Origin: Candidatus Latescibacterota bacterium
GTDB lineage: Bacteria; Latescibacterota; UBA2968; UBA8231
Direction: 5' to 3'
Assembly (NCBI GenBank): GCA_022825185.1
Contig: JAJDYK010000279.1
Span: 1 to 14,980, forward strand
Length of the DNA: 14,980 bases
The position numbers and the translations under genes were made by a program. Within the stretch, counting starts at the first letter, position 1. Every line of letters begins with the position of its first letter. Below the pieces are notes generated by a model. That model saw only the letters and a list, made by a program, of their open reading frames with translations, was not told the DNA's origin and did no database searches. This document shows, in pieces, positions 1-7,878 of the stretch.

Positions 1-1
1 T

Positions 2-538
2 TCGCTCAATGCCGATCTGCCGGCTGGCCAGCACGCCCTCATTGAGGTGCAATTTGAGTCGCAGAGCTTCCGCGAGGGCATTGAATTCGCCTCGTTTGTG
101 CGGTCTTCAGACTCGGACGAGGGCGTATTTCAACGGGTGGACACCGCCGCCAAGGATGCGACCGAGTTGGTGGATTCTTCGACGGCGCAGGTCAGCTTGA
201 TGGCGCTGCCGGGGTCTTTGATCCAAGACGTAGTGTTATCACCGGTCTTCACGCCCAACGGCGATGGGATCAACGATGAACTCTTAGTGCATTTTGTTTT
301 GTTGAAGGTACAGGAGGAGCGTCCGTTAGACGTTGCATTCTACGATTTGGGAGGACGCTTGGTAGGTCAAGGTCAAGGCTCGGCGGTTGGTGGCAAGGTA
401 GGGACGCAGGCGTTTGTATGGGATGGGCGGAATGTGGACGGGCAGCTCGTGCCGCCGGGGATCTACCTCTGTCAGATCAAGCTAGAAGCCGACGATCAAG
501 CCAACAAATTGACGCGTCTCGTTCACGTGGCCTATTGA
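2..538 (+). CDS. Secreted/surface protein with C-terminal FlgD-Ig-like domain (5'-truncated by window edge)
   Basis: The frame is open from the window edge to the TGA at 536-538, so this is the last 178 residues of a longer protein. A GTG at 47 lies inside the open frame and is not needed as a start. Residues about 78-178 form a FlgD-Ig/CHU_C-type beta-sandwich. It begins with the acidic loop FTPNGDGIND, followed by a 'YDLGGRLV' strand, 'WDGRNVDGQLVPPGIY' and a final strand ending HVAY. In FCB-group bacteria such domains usually sit at the extreme C-terminus of exported proteins and often act as sorting or anchoring modules. The upstream portion gives no family match by eye. The barrel gene follows after 45 bp with no terminator between, so co-transcription is likely. 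A related C-terminus is encoded on the opposite strand at 14791-14980. The domain call is firm; the function of the whole protein is unknown. Confidence 0.85.
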   Translation, partial: SLNADLPAGQHALIEVQFESQSFREGIEFASFVRSSDSDEGVFQRVDTAAKDATELVDSSTAQVSLMALPGSLIQDVVLSPVFTPNGDGINDELLVHFVLLKVQEERPLDVAFYDLGGRLVGQGQGSAVGGKVGTQAFVWDGRNVDGQLVPPGIYLCQIKLEADDQANKLTRLVHVAY

Positions 539-573
539 TAAAGCAGCAGTTCGGACCGTAATTCGACAACAAG

Positions 574-578
574 GGAGG
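574..578 (+). promoter_or_regulatory. Shine-Dalgarno for the GTG start at 584
   Basis: GGAGG lies five bases before GTG 584, inside a purine stretch (573-580). This supports the non-ATG start, which also places a signal peptide at the very N-terminus. Confidence 0.75.
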
Positions 579-583
579 GATTT

Positions 584-3334
584 GTGTATATAGTTAGGAG
601 TTTCCGCACCGGTGCGGTGGCAATCCTGATGTTAGGAGCGATGGTGGAAAACCTCCCCGCACAGGAAGATTTCGGCTCGCGCTTGGGCGTGCGCCGTGGT
701 GGGGAGGTTTTTTACGATCCTACCGGGCCAGGGGTACTTTTCGATGCGTTGGATCCAGCGGTGAAGAAATGGTATGTGCCGCAGGAACTGTTCAACGAGT
801 ACCAATGGCGGCAACAGGACTATACCAATTATGCCCGTCGGCACTATTCGCGCTATGTGAACACCAGCCAAGAAGGAGATTATTTTTACGATCTCTACGG
901 CAATTACATCACCCGCGGCTCGCTCGTTTACGACTGGAGTATTGCGGCACCGCAGACGTCGGGCAGCAGCCTGTTTAAAACTCCCAACTTCGCTTCTTGG
1001 TTTTCAAATTTGGTCGTCGCCTCGGACCAAAAGGGTCAATACGCCTATGCCCTGACCATTGGCGACCGCATCCGCACGACGCTGACGCCGATGACCTTTT
1101 CCAAGCCGACTTTTGCCGGTATTCAATTCGACCTAGCCACGGATAAATACGAGGCGACCTTTCTCGCCTCGCGTCCTAGTTCGCCTGGTCGTGTCGAAAC
1201 CTCAGCAACGGCTAGTACCGGTCGTTTTCGCTCGAATGACACCAACTTGATCGGCGGCCGTGGTACCATGCAGGTTGGCGACTTTGTCAAGTTAGGTGCG
1301 ACCTACATCAATGCTTTCAACTCCTCGACGAAGGGGCAGGCCTTTCAGGGCAACCCGTTCAAGGGTACACTCACCGAGGGGCAGAACAATGCCGACGTTT
1401 CGCGTATTGAAGTGCGCTTAAGCGACGATTCGCCCGAGGACGGTAGGGCGGGCGCGGCCTTCTTTCAGGAGGAGATGATCATTACGACCATCGACGGCGA
1501 GCGCATCAGCAATCGTCGTCGTATCGGCAATAGTAATATCCTCGCCTTTGCCCCAGCGGTGCAGGGTGGTTTCCGCCGCGAAGGCTTCCTCTCGGCCGAC
1601 GGCAACGAGGTGATCGTGCTGGTGTACGATCTAGAAGGCCCCCAGTACCGCAACTCCTTCGGTCCTCAGCCCGAGCAGATCAAGAGCATTGAGTTCCTGT
1701 TGCTCTTGGCCAATGACTATCGTATCGACGTTACCTCCAACCGCCAGCTCAACGCCAACGGTCAGCCGGTCTTGCTCTCCGAGGGCATTCCCGAACGCAC
1801 GGTGCGTGCCGATGGCAACGTGCAGGATGGCTCGAATCAGAGATTTGTGCGCGTCAAATACGGGTTGCCGGTGGCCAATGAGATATTCGGCTTTACGCTC
1901 GATATTACGGATGTCAGTGGATTTTACTTGTCAGGGGAATACGACCGAAACCGCCAACACTTTCGCTATCCTCGGCGGTCGGAAACCGACGTGACCCAAC
2001 ACAAGGCGCACAACACCTCGGCCGACGCTTGGTTTGTCAATGTGTATAAACGCGCTTATCCCTACTATGGCTTCGGCGAAGTCTATAACGTCGATCCCAG
2101 CTACAGCACCAGTTCTTTTTTAGCCGGGACCCAAAACGATGCAGCGGACATCAACTACGACGACGACCTCCGTTTCGTGTACGAATTTGTCGACGACAAC
2201 GACGATCAAGACCGCAATCCCGACTGGCAGAGGGCCAATTTCTCGCTGGATAGGGAGGTCTTTCCGGGGTTCGACGAAAACAACGACTTCATTAACGACT
2301 TCAACCAGAATGATTCCGAGTTGCGCTCGAACACGGTGCCGGACTACGAGGAGCCGTTCTTGCGTTACGCATCCGATCGTCCCGAGTTTCTCTTTGGCGT
2401 CGATATGAACAACAACGGCATTATCGACCGCTTTGAAAACGATGTGTTGCCCGACTACCTGTACAAACGAGATCGGCGTGGTTACAACGTTTACGTGGGG
2501 TCCCATTTGGGGCCGGAGGCGCGGCTGACCGTCGGTCGCCTCAATGAGCGTCAGCTAGCCGATGCTCGTGAGAACGCCACCAATTACACCTTGTTGTCCT
2601 TTGACAAGGACTACGCCAGCAAGGGGCGCGTGCAAGTATACAATAACTATCGGCAGGTACGAGACGATATCCGCGACAACGTGATAGAGTGGGTTGTGCG
2701 CGAGGGATCGCGCGGCGACCTAGTGCCCTATACCGACCCGCTGCCCCTACGCGATGGCTGGGCCAATACCTTGTATTTGGGCTATCAGTACCAGAGCGAC
2801 CATATTCATTTCAAGAACCGCCTTAAATGGGAGGTTTTCAAACAGGCCAATTTCGACGAGCGACCGCTTGATGAACAGGACATCCGCGAGACTGCTTCTT
2901 TCTTCGGTGTTCTCAACAAGATCGATTACACGTTCAACCTCGGAGTCGTCAAGTTCCAGCCGCGCTGGAAGAGCGAGTTCCAGCGCCAGCGGCCTTCGCG
3001 TCGCCAAGACACGCAGGTGCGGGTAGCGACCACTGAGTTGCGTGAGTTGTGGTCGTTGGTTGTGCATGTGCCAATTCTGTCGCGCACCCAATTGCAGACT
3101 GGCCTAGAGTACCTGCTCGTCGAGCAGTTTCGCGAGGAGTTAGAAACTCATTTGCTGCGCTCGGATCGCAACGAGTTGGTCTATGCCTTGCAGTTTACCA
3201 ACAACGCTGAATATCTAGGCTACAACCTGTGGACCCAGACGGGGTTCCGCGTATCGCGAATCGATCGCGCCTCAGCCGAAAAGGCGCGCACTGAAACGGC
3301 CATATTCGTCACCGTGTACGCCGGTCTTGAGTAG
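584..3334 (+). CDS. Predicted outer-membrane beta-barrel protein of unrecognised family, with acidic Ca-binding-like loops
   Basis: The protein has 916 residues and starts at GTG 584 behind a good Shine-Dalgarno. Residues 1-26 look like a Sec signal peptide ending LPA before QED. Much of the chain alternates polar and hydrophobic/aromatic residues like transmembrane beta-strands. Examples are around residues 160-240 (GDFVKLGATYINAFN) and about 625-916 (NTLYLGYQYQ, TFNLGVVKFQPRWK, LVYALQFTNNAEYLGYNLW, IFVTVYAGLE). Between them, about 535-625, are three D/N-rich stretches: DDNDDQDRNPD, FDENNDFINDFNQND and VDMNNNGIIDRFEND. These resemble EF-hand, dockerin or thrombospondin-3 calcium loops. I cannot assign a named family. 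It is not recognisably SprA, a TonB-dependent receptor (no plug seen) or a Wzi-type protein. The downstream lipoprotein gene is tightly coupled, which suggests a barrel/lipoprotein pair. Outer-membrane location is inference from pattern only. Confidence 0.8.
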   Translation: MYIVRSFRTGAVAILMLGAMVENLPAQEDFGSRLGVRRGGEVFYDPTGPGVLFDALDPAVKKWYVPQELFNEYQWRQQDYTNYARRHYSRYVNTSQEGDYFYDLYGNYITRGSLVYDWSIAAPQTSGSSLFKTPNFASWFSNLVVASDQKGQYAYALTIGDRIRTTLTPMTFSKPTFAGIQFDLATDKYEATFLASRPSSPGRVETSATASTGRFRSNDTNLIGGRGTMQVGDFVKLGATYINAFNSSTKGQAFQGNPFKGTLTEGQNNADVSRIEVRLSDDSPEDGRAGAAFFQEEMIITTIDGERISNRRRIGNSNILAFAPAVQGGFRREGFLSADGNEVIVLVYDLEGPQYRNSFGPQPEQIKSIEFLLLLANDYRIDVTSNRQLNANGQPVLLSEGIPERTVRADGNVQDGSNQRFVRVKYGLPVANEIFGFTLDITDVSGFYLSGEYDRNRQHFRYPRRSETDVTQHKAHNTSADAWFVNVYKRAYPYYGFGEVYNVDPSYSTSSFLAGTQNDAADINYDDDLRFVYEFVDDNDDQDRNPDWQRANFSLDREVFPGFDENNDFINDFNQNDSELRSNTVPDYEEPFLRYASDRPEFLFGVDMNNNGIIDRFENDVLPDYLYKRDRRGYNVYVGSHLGPEARLTVGRLNERQLADARENATNYTLLSFDKDYASKGRVQVYNNYRQVRDDIRDNVIEWVVREGSRGDLVPYTDPLPLRDGWANTLYLGYQYQSDHIHFKNRLKWEVFKQANFDERPLDEQDIRETASFFGVLNKIDYTFNLGVVKFQPRWKSEFQRQRPSRRQDTQVRVATTELRELWSLVVHVPILSRTQLQTGLEYLLVEQFREELETHLLRSDRNELVYALQFTNNAEYLGYNLWTQTGFRVSRIDRASAEKARTETAIFVTVYAGLE

Positions 3335-3338
3335 GAGG
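3333..3338 (+). promoter_or_regulatory. Shine-Dalgarno for the lipoprotein start at 3345, overlapping the upstream stop
   Basis: A perfect AGGAGG overlaps the TAG stop (3332-3334) of the barrel gene and lies six bases before ATG 3345. It decides the start over an in-frame TTG at 3327 that lacks a ribosome-binding site, and it implies translational coupling. Confidence 0.85.
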
Positions 3339-3344
3339 TTTCCC

Positions 3345-4103
3345 ATGCTGAAATGTTTCATACCACTGCTTTTGGTTGGGCTACTTTTTCCGGGCTGCTC
3401 CTATCGCTACTATGCCGAAGACCTCAAGCCGATGAGTGAGGCCGAGCAAGGAGCTAACAAGACGGTGGCCGACGATGGAACCGTGTCCTATACACAGGCT
3501 CGTCTTGAGATCAGCCTGCGACCGATGACCGACGAGGAGTTAAACCGTCAGTTCGGCTCGTACTCCAACGAGGGTCCTAACTCGCGCAATCCTTACACGT
3601 TTGGCAACTCGACGTACTTTCGCACTGGGGACACCCCACAGCGATTCACTGTTTTTCGCATATATGTTTCCAATTACGAATATCCCAAGGTCTATCTCGA
3701 TCCCAAAAAGGTCTATATAACCACCTCCAACGGGCGCAAGTACTACGCGCTGCAACGCGAACAGCTCTCAATATACTATCGTCGCTATGTCGGTAGTGGA
3801 AACGGCGGCAATGATCCTGGGATGACTGGTAATGCCATGAGCACTTGGAAAGAGCGCGACGGTATCTTGCGGCGCACGATGTTCCCCGACGAAGAGGTGT
3901 TCAGTGCTCAGGAGAACGAAGGGTACGTCGTCTTCAAACCGCTGGCTCCTGATGTGGAGGAGTTGACCGTCCACATCCCCGGTGTGGTGGTGCGTTTCGA
4001 TTACAAGGGCGATCCTATGGAGGGTGTAGATGTGGCAATGCACTTTGAGCGCGAAATTGGCCGCATCTATCCCGATGGGCGCAAAGTGGCGACTAGCCAA
4101 TAG
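3345..4103 (+). CDS. Small envelope lipoprotein of unknown function, paired with the barrel gene
   Basis: The protein has 252 residues from ATG 3345. The N-terminus MLKCFIPLLLVGLLFPGC is a lipoprotein signal; cysteine 18 would be lipidated and is followed by SYRYYAED. The mature part is rich in Y, F and R. It contains a run of predicted beta-strands (FTVFRIYVSNYEYPKVYLDP, then KVYITTSNGRKYYAL) and later EGYVVFKPLAPDVEELTVHIP. This order resembles Ig-like accessory lipoproteins of the DUF4352 kind, where a surface strand, a 'G-x-V-x-F' strand and an 'L-x-V-x-I-P' strand form a sandwich; that likeness is weak and unverified. The Shine-Dalgarno overlaps the stop of the preceding barrel gene, so the two are probably translated together and may form an outer-membrane complex. 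A terminator-like hairpin follows 34 bp after the stop. Function is not assigned. Confidence 0.8.
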   Translation: MLKCFIPLLLVGLLFPGCSYRYYAEDLKPMSEAEQGANKTVADDGTVSYTQARLEISLRPMTDEELNRQFGSYSNEGPNSRNPYTFGNSTYFRTGDTPQRFTVFRIYVSNYEYPKVYLDPKKVYITTSNGRKYYALQREQLSIYYRRYVGSGNGGNDPGMTGNAMSTWKERDGILRRTMFPDEEVFSAQENEGYVVFKPLAPDVEELTVHIPGVVVRFDYKGDPMEGVDVAMHFEREIGRIYPDGRKVATSQ

Positions 4104-4137
4104 CGCAGCACAGAACTCACAATTGAATTTAAACTAG

Positions 4138-4170
4138 CTGCGCGGTGCCGAAGTGGTACCGCGCAGTTTT
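4138..4170 (+). terminator. Rho-independent terminator or attenuator before the parvulin gene
   Basis: CTGCGCGGTGCC (4138-4149) pairs with GGTACCGCGCAG (4155-4166), giving a 12-bp stem with one G-U pair and a five-base loop. TTTT follows at 4167-4170. This is a textbook intrinsic terminator for the lipoprotein gene ending at 4103. Its T-run ends only 18 bases before the preferred ATG of the next gene (4189). That leaves no room for a promoter after it, so it may act as a partial terminator or leader attenuator. Confidence 0.8.
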
Positions 4171-4188
4171 GTAATGGGCGAAAAAGTT

Positions 4189-5856
4189 ATGTATTGGCGA
4201 TTTTTTGTTTGCAGCATCTTCTTAGCCGTTGCAGGTTGCACGTCGGAGAACGAACCGGCCACTGCGGAGATGGTCTTAGCCACGGTGGGTGGAGAGGTGA
4301 TCACGGCCTTGGATCTTCACCGCTACGAACAAGCACTGCCCGACTATCTGAGCTCAAAAAAAGAAGGGGTAGCCGCCCGCGGCGAAAATCTACAGACCCT
4401 AGTCGACAAAGAACTCATGCTGCGCGAGGCCTACAAACGGGGATTGGACCAGTTGCCTGGGCTCGCCTATACTCTATCTGACATGGTCAATAAGCGCTTG
4501 GCCGAGGAACTATCGCGCGAGTGGATCGACGCCCGGCTCAAGGTGACCGAGGAGGAACTGCGCGCCGCGTACGAGGAGCATTTGCTTGGTTGGGAAATCT
4601 GGCCAGCGCACATTCTCTCAGCCACCGAAGAAGACGCCCGGGCCATCATTCGCCAATTGGAAGCCGGAGCTAATTTTTCCGAATTGGCGCGCCAGCATTC
4701 TCTCGCTGACGACGCTGACAAAGGCGGCAATCTCGGTGCGTTTTTCGACCAAACTGGTGCTGTGCCCAGCCTGCGCGATGGCACCTTTCACTTAGAGGAA
4801 GGCCAAATCAGCGAGCCGATCCGCACGATTGACGGATACGAGGTCGTCAAGGTCCTCAAAAAGCGACGCATCCCCTTTGAGAAATTGCGCGCTGACATCG
4901 CCGAGCAGGTCGGGCAACGCAAGTGGGCGCAGCGGCGACAGGAGATGATCGACTCGCTCAAGGAAGTGCGCGATTTGCGCTATCACCGCGACCGCATTCA
5001 CGCTGTGCTTGCCGCGTTGCAGGGGCGTGCACTGGACCAGCCCCACGAACCACTGATTGAATATGAAGGGGAAGGGGGGAAGATCGGTGTCGGCGATGCC
5101 GTGCAGAGGCTCCGCTCGCTTAAGAAAGGGGCGCTGCCGCCCGACAGTGCAGCCGCGGTTTTGGCTATTGAGCGATGGATTCTGCCGGATTCCCTGTTGG
5201 CACTCGAAGCCCGTATGCAGGAACGACACCAATGGCCCGATATGGTAGCGTGGGCCGAGGGCCAGAAGCAGTCGCTACTCGTGTCGCAATTGCGCTTAGA
5301 CGTGGTGACGGGGAAGGTTTCAGTAACGGAAGCAGAGGTTCGGGATTACTACGAGCAACACTTGGAGACCTACCGCTCTCTGCCCGGCGTCATCGAGATG
5401 ACCGAGGTGCTGGTCAGTACGCGCGCCGAGGCCGAAGAAATTCTCGCGCGGGTGCGCGGCGGGGAGCGGCTGGCAGAATTGGCTCGGCGCCACTCTGTGC
5501 GACCTAGCATGAAACCGGTGGGGGGCCACACTTTTGCCGATAGTGGCCGGGTCACTATCGAGTCGCTCTACCAGTCGCCGTACCGCACCTTCTTTGGCGA
5601 CAGCAATTCCAAAGACGTCGGGGTCCTCCAAGGCCCGATGGAGGTCCAGGAGAAATACAGCGTGTTTCGCCTCGACCAGCCTTATGAGATGGCGTTGCTG
5701 CCCTTTAAGCAGGTGCAACGGCCTATTCGCGTCAATATCCGCAAACGTCGCGAAGGGGTGCTCTTCGACGCGTTCCTCGACTCGCTGCGACAAGCGTACG
5801 CGGGCGAGGTGCACATCAGCCAAGACGCCCTCTCCCGCTACACGACTGCCTTTTAA
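4189..5856 (+). CDS. Two-domain parvulin (PpiC/SurA/PrsA-like) peptidyl-prolyl isomerase lipoprotein
   Basis: From ATG 4189 the product has 555 residues. MYWRFFVCSIFLAVAGC is a lipoprotein signal with a canonical lipobox (VAGC). An in-frame GTG at 4153 lies inside the terminator hairpin and ATG 4174 has no ribosome site, so 4189 is preferred. Residues about 20-125 are a helical SurA_N/PrsA-type chaperone segment (VGGEVITALDLHRYEQ, LVDKELMLREAYKRG). Residues about 137-227 are a parvulin domain with AHIL, FSELARQHS, GGNLGAFF, EEGQISEPIRTIDGYEVVKV. A second, degenerate parvulin-like domain spans about 378-495 (ELARRHS, VGGHTFADSG) but lacks the opening HIL histidine. A C-terminal helical tail follows. 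The family folds exported proteins or escorts outer-membrane proteins in the periplasm; here barrel or lipoprotein neighbours could be clients, by inference. The SGNH gene begins three bases after the stop, so the two form an operon. Confidence 0.92.
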   Translation: MYWRFFVCSIFLAVAGCTSENEPATAEMVLATVGGEVITALDLHRYEQALPDYLSSKKEGVAARGENLQTLVDKELMLREAYKRGLDQLPGLAYTLSDMVNKRLAEELSREWIDARLKVTEEELRAAYEEHLLGWEIWPAHILSATEEDARAIIRQLEAGANFSELARQHSLADDADKGGNLGAFFDQTGAVPSLRDGTFHLEEGQISEPIRTIDGYEVVKVLKKRRIPFEKLRADIAEQVGQRKWAQRRQEMIDSLKEVRDLRYHRDRIHAVLAALQGRALDQPHEPLIEYEGEGGKIGVGDAVQRLRSLKKGALPPDSAAAVLAIERWILPDSLLALEARMQERHQWPDMVAWAEGQKQSLLVSQLRLDVVTGKVSVTEAEVRDYYEQHLETYRSLPGVIEMTEVLVSTRAEAEEILARVRGGERLAELARRHSVRPSMKPVGGHTFADSGRVTIESLYQSPYRTFFGDSNSKDVGVLQGPMEVQEKYSVFRLDQPYEMALLPFKQVQRPIRVNIRKRREGVLFDAFLDSLRQAYAGEVHISQDALSRYTTAF

Positions 5857-5859
5857 AAA

Positions 5860-7878
5860 ATGCGCGGTCGGCTCGCGGCGCTGCTGCTCGGCTTAGTTTT
5901 AGTCGCGCTCATCGAAGGGGGGTTGCGGCTGATTCCGGCGTTGGATCCGCCGGCGTTTGCCCTCCAACTAGCGCACGTCGAAGGCCGAACGCTCCACGCG
6001 GTCAATCCGGACTATGCCCGGCGCTTCTTCGCCGACATGGCCGAGCCTATCCGGCGCGGCATCCGCATGACCCCGAGGCCCTACATCGAACCCGCGCCCG
6101 AGGGTGCGTTGCGCGTGCTTTTTGCCGGGGGTTCGACTGTACAGGGCTACCCCCACCCCAAGCGTTTATCGGCCCCGTCTTATCTCCAAGAAATGCTCGG
6201 CGACCTCTTTCCAGAGCGCCAGGTTGAGGTCTTTAACGCCGGTATCACTGCTGCTTCGAGCTTTGCCGTGGCCCGCGCCGTGGAAGACGGTGTAGCCGCT
6301 CTCGAAGCCGACTTGGTCGTAGTCTATACCGGACACAACGAACTATACGGGGTTTATGGGGCGGCTTCATTGGCCCAAGGGGGGCAAGCGGTGTGGATGA
6401 AGCGGATTCACTACTCGCTAGTGCAGTGGCGGCTGAGACCCTTGGTTGGCAAGCTGATAGGCCCGTTGGGTAGAGAGTCGGCGGATGGTCCCTTAATCGA
6501 GGTGATGTCTAAGGCCGGCGCGATCCCAGCGTCCGATCCGCGACGAGCGCAGGCCACGGCCAATTTGGAGACCAATCTCCGCGCCGTGGCGGCCTTTTGC
6601 CGAGCGCGGCGCATTCCCTTGGTGCTTTGTACGGTGATTAGCAACGAGCGTGGTTTCGCGCCAGCGCGCATTGAGCCGCCTTTGCCGGATGAGGAGCTCG
6701 CGCTCTATGTGGATTTTTTGGCGCAGAGCGATAGGGAGCAAGCGTCGCCGGCAGCGCTGGCGGCTTTGGAACAGGCCAAGGTGTTCTATACGGACGACGC
6801 CTATTTGCACTTCTTACGTGGTTATCACTTAGAGCGGTTGGGTCGTGGCGCTAGGGCGCGGGTGGCTTATGTGCAGGCGCGCGAGTTGGATCCGCGGCCT
6901 TGGCGGGCGACGGCAACTCTAAACGAGATCGTGCGCCGAGTCGCGGCTGAAGAAGGAGTGCTGCTAGCCGATGTGGAGTCTCGCTTCCTCGCTCACAGCC
7001 CAGAAGAAGGCGTGGGTTGGGAACTGATGGTCGATCACTTGCACCCGGCAGCGCCCGGCCAGGTGCTCTTGGCTCGAGCCATTGTCGCTACGTTGGAAGG
7101 AGCACCGGCCCCTTGGCAGGTCGCGCCCGGCGCTGTGGATCGGTTGGCGGCCGCCGGTGAATACCGTCGCAGGCTCGGCGACCTACCCGTCGAGCGGCTA
7201 GCCGTGCTACGGGCCATGGCCGTACTCTTGGCTTCACCTCCTTTGGATGAGGGGAACGAGGGGCGGGTACAGACCCTGCGCCAGCAGGCTGAGGCCCTGT
7301 GGGACGAACTGAGTGCTGGAGAGCAGAGCGGAGTTGAGCGATGGCAAACGGGAGCGGGGCCGGAGCTATTGGCGCTGAATGTCGCGGACGCTTGTTACGC
7401 CGCTCAGGAGTACGAACGCGCGCGAGCCTATTATCGCGCGGCCCGTTTGGAGGAGCCTTATACGATATGGGGCGATTTGTGGAGCACGCTACGCTATGTC
7501 CGTTGCGGACAACTCGCGGGAGATTCTATTGGACCGGTTGAGTACTCCGCGCTCCACGCCCTGCTAGACCGCTTGCGCTTCTTAAGCGAGGCTCCAGACT
7601 TTTCCCTGGGGTTACAGGACTTTATTCGCGGCTATGCCTACCATTTGCTCGGAGAGCATGGCAAGGCGTTGGCAGCGCTAGAGCAGGCTGTGCAAGACGC
7701 AAACATCCGCAAGACGTTCACAACGGACTTACTAGAGCTGATCGTCGCCGAGTTGATGATTGCGGGCCGCTTAGCCGACGCTGAGCGATATGCAGTAGAA
7801 ATAGCCGCTGAACAGGGCCAAGAGGCTTTCGGTCGTGCCCTCGTCGAGCAGATCAGGGCGAGTCAGAAGCCGCGCTGA
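5860..7878 (+). CDS. Membrane-anchored SGNH/GDSL-type hydrolase with TPR segments
   Basis: The protein has 672 residues. Residues 3-25 are a single hydrophobic signal-anchor. The SGNH blocks are visible: block I VLFAGGSTVQG with candidate nucleophile Ser92, block II VFNAGITAASS (Gly128), block III YTGHNELYG (Asn160), and block V DHLHP (Asp392, His395). This family cleaves or transfers ester-linked groups such as acetyl or acyl. Unusually, about 230 residues separate blocks III and V, and this stretch holds a TPR-like unit (AYLHFLRGYHLERLG...ARELDP). The C-terminal part, about 410-672, is helical with further TPR-like units (ACYAAQEYERARAYYRAARLEEP; GYAYHLLGEHGKALAALEQAV). ATG 5860 lies three bases after the parvulin stop, without its own Shine-Dalgarno, suggesting translational coupling. 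The last 26 bp overlap the convergent FG-GAP gene. The substrate is unknown; a cell-surface glycan or glycoprotein is a guess from context. Confidence 0.87.
   Translation: MRGRLAALLLGLVLVALIEGGLRLIPALDPPAFALQLAHVEGRTLHAVNPDYARRFFADMAEPIRRGIRMTPRPYIEPAPEGALRVLFAGGSTVQGYPHPKRLSAPSYLQEMLGDLFPERQVEVFNAGITAASSFAVARAVEDGVAALEADLVVVYTGHNELYGVYGAASLAQGGQAVWMKRIHYSLVQWRLRPLVGKLIGPLGRESADGPLIEVMSKAGAIPASDPRRAQATANLETNLRAVAAFCRARRIPLVLCTVISNERGFAPARIEPPLPDEELALYVDFLAQSDREQASPAALAALEQAKVFYTDDAYLHFLRGYHLERLGRGARARVAYVQARELDPRPWRATATLNEIVRRVAAEEGVLLADVESRFLAHSPEEGVGWELMVDHLHPAAPGQVLLARAIVATLEGAPAPWQVAPGAVDRLAAAGEYRRRLGDLPVERLAVLRAMAVLLASPPLDEGNEGRVQTLRQQAEALWDELSAGEQSGVERWQTGAGPELLALNVADACYAAQEYERARAYYRAARLEEPYTIWGDLWSTLRYVRCGQLAGDSIGPVEYSALHALLDRLRFLSEAPDFSLGLQDFIRGYAYHLLGEHGKALAALEQAVQDANIRKTFTTDLLELIVAELMIAGRLADAERYAVEIAAEQGQEAFGRALVEQIRASQKPR
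7853..7878. other. Tail-to-tail coding overlap of two convergent genes
   Basis: The plus-strand SGNH gene ends with TGA at 7876-7878. The minus-strand FG-GAP gene ends with TGA at 7855-7853. The 26 bp between are coding on both strands, and no terminator hairpin is visible around the junction. Confidence 0.9.

Noticed and set aside
2188..2460. Dockerin domain in the barrel protein
   Set aside because: The D-x-N-x-N-G loop occurs, but the paired 22-residue duplicated loop-helix pattern of a dockerin is not present.
2120..2506. Minus-strand open frame of 128 codons inside the barrel gene
   Set aside because: Its long V-rich runs are the complement of D/N codons in the acidic loops.
3327..3344. 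TTG 3327 as start of the small lipoprotein
   Set aside because: It lies inside the upstream gene with no ribosome site, while AGGAGG is ideally placed for ATG 3345.
4153..4188. GTG 4153 or ATG 4174 as start of the parvulin gene
   Set aside because: GTG 4153 lies in the terminator loop and ATG 4174 directly follows the T-run with no ribosome site. ATG 4189 gives a normal short n-region before the lipobox.
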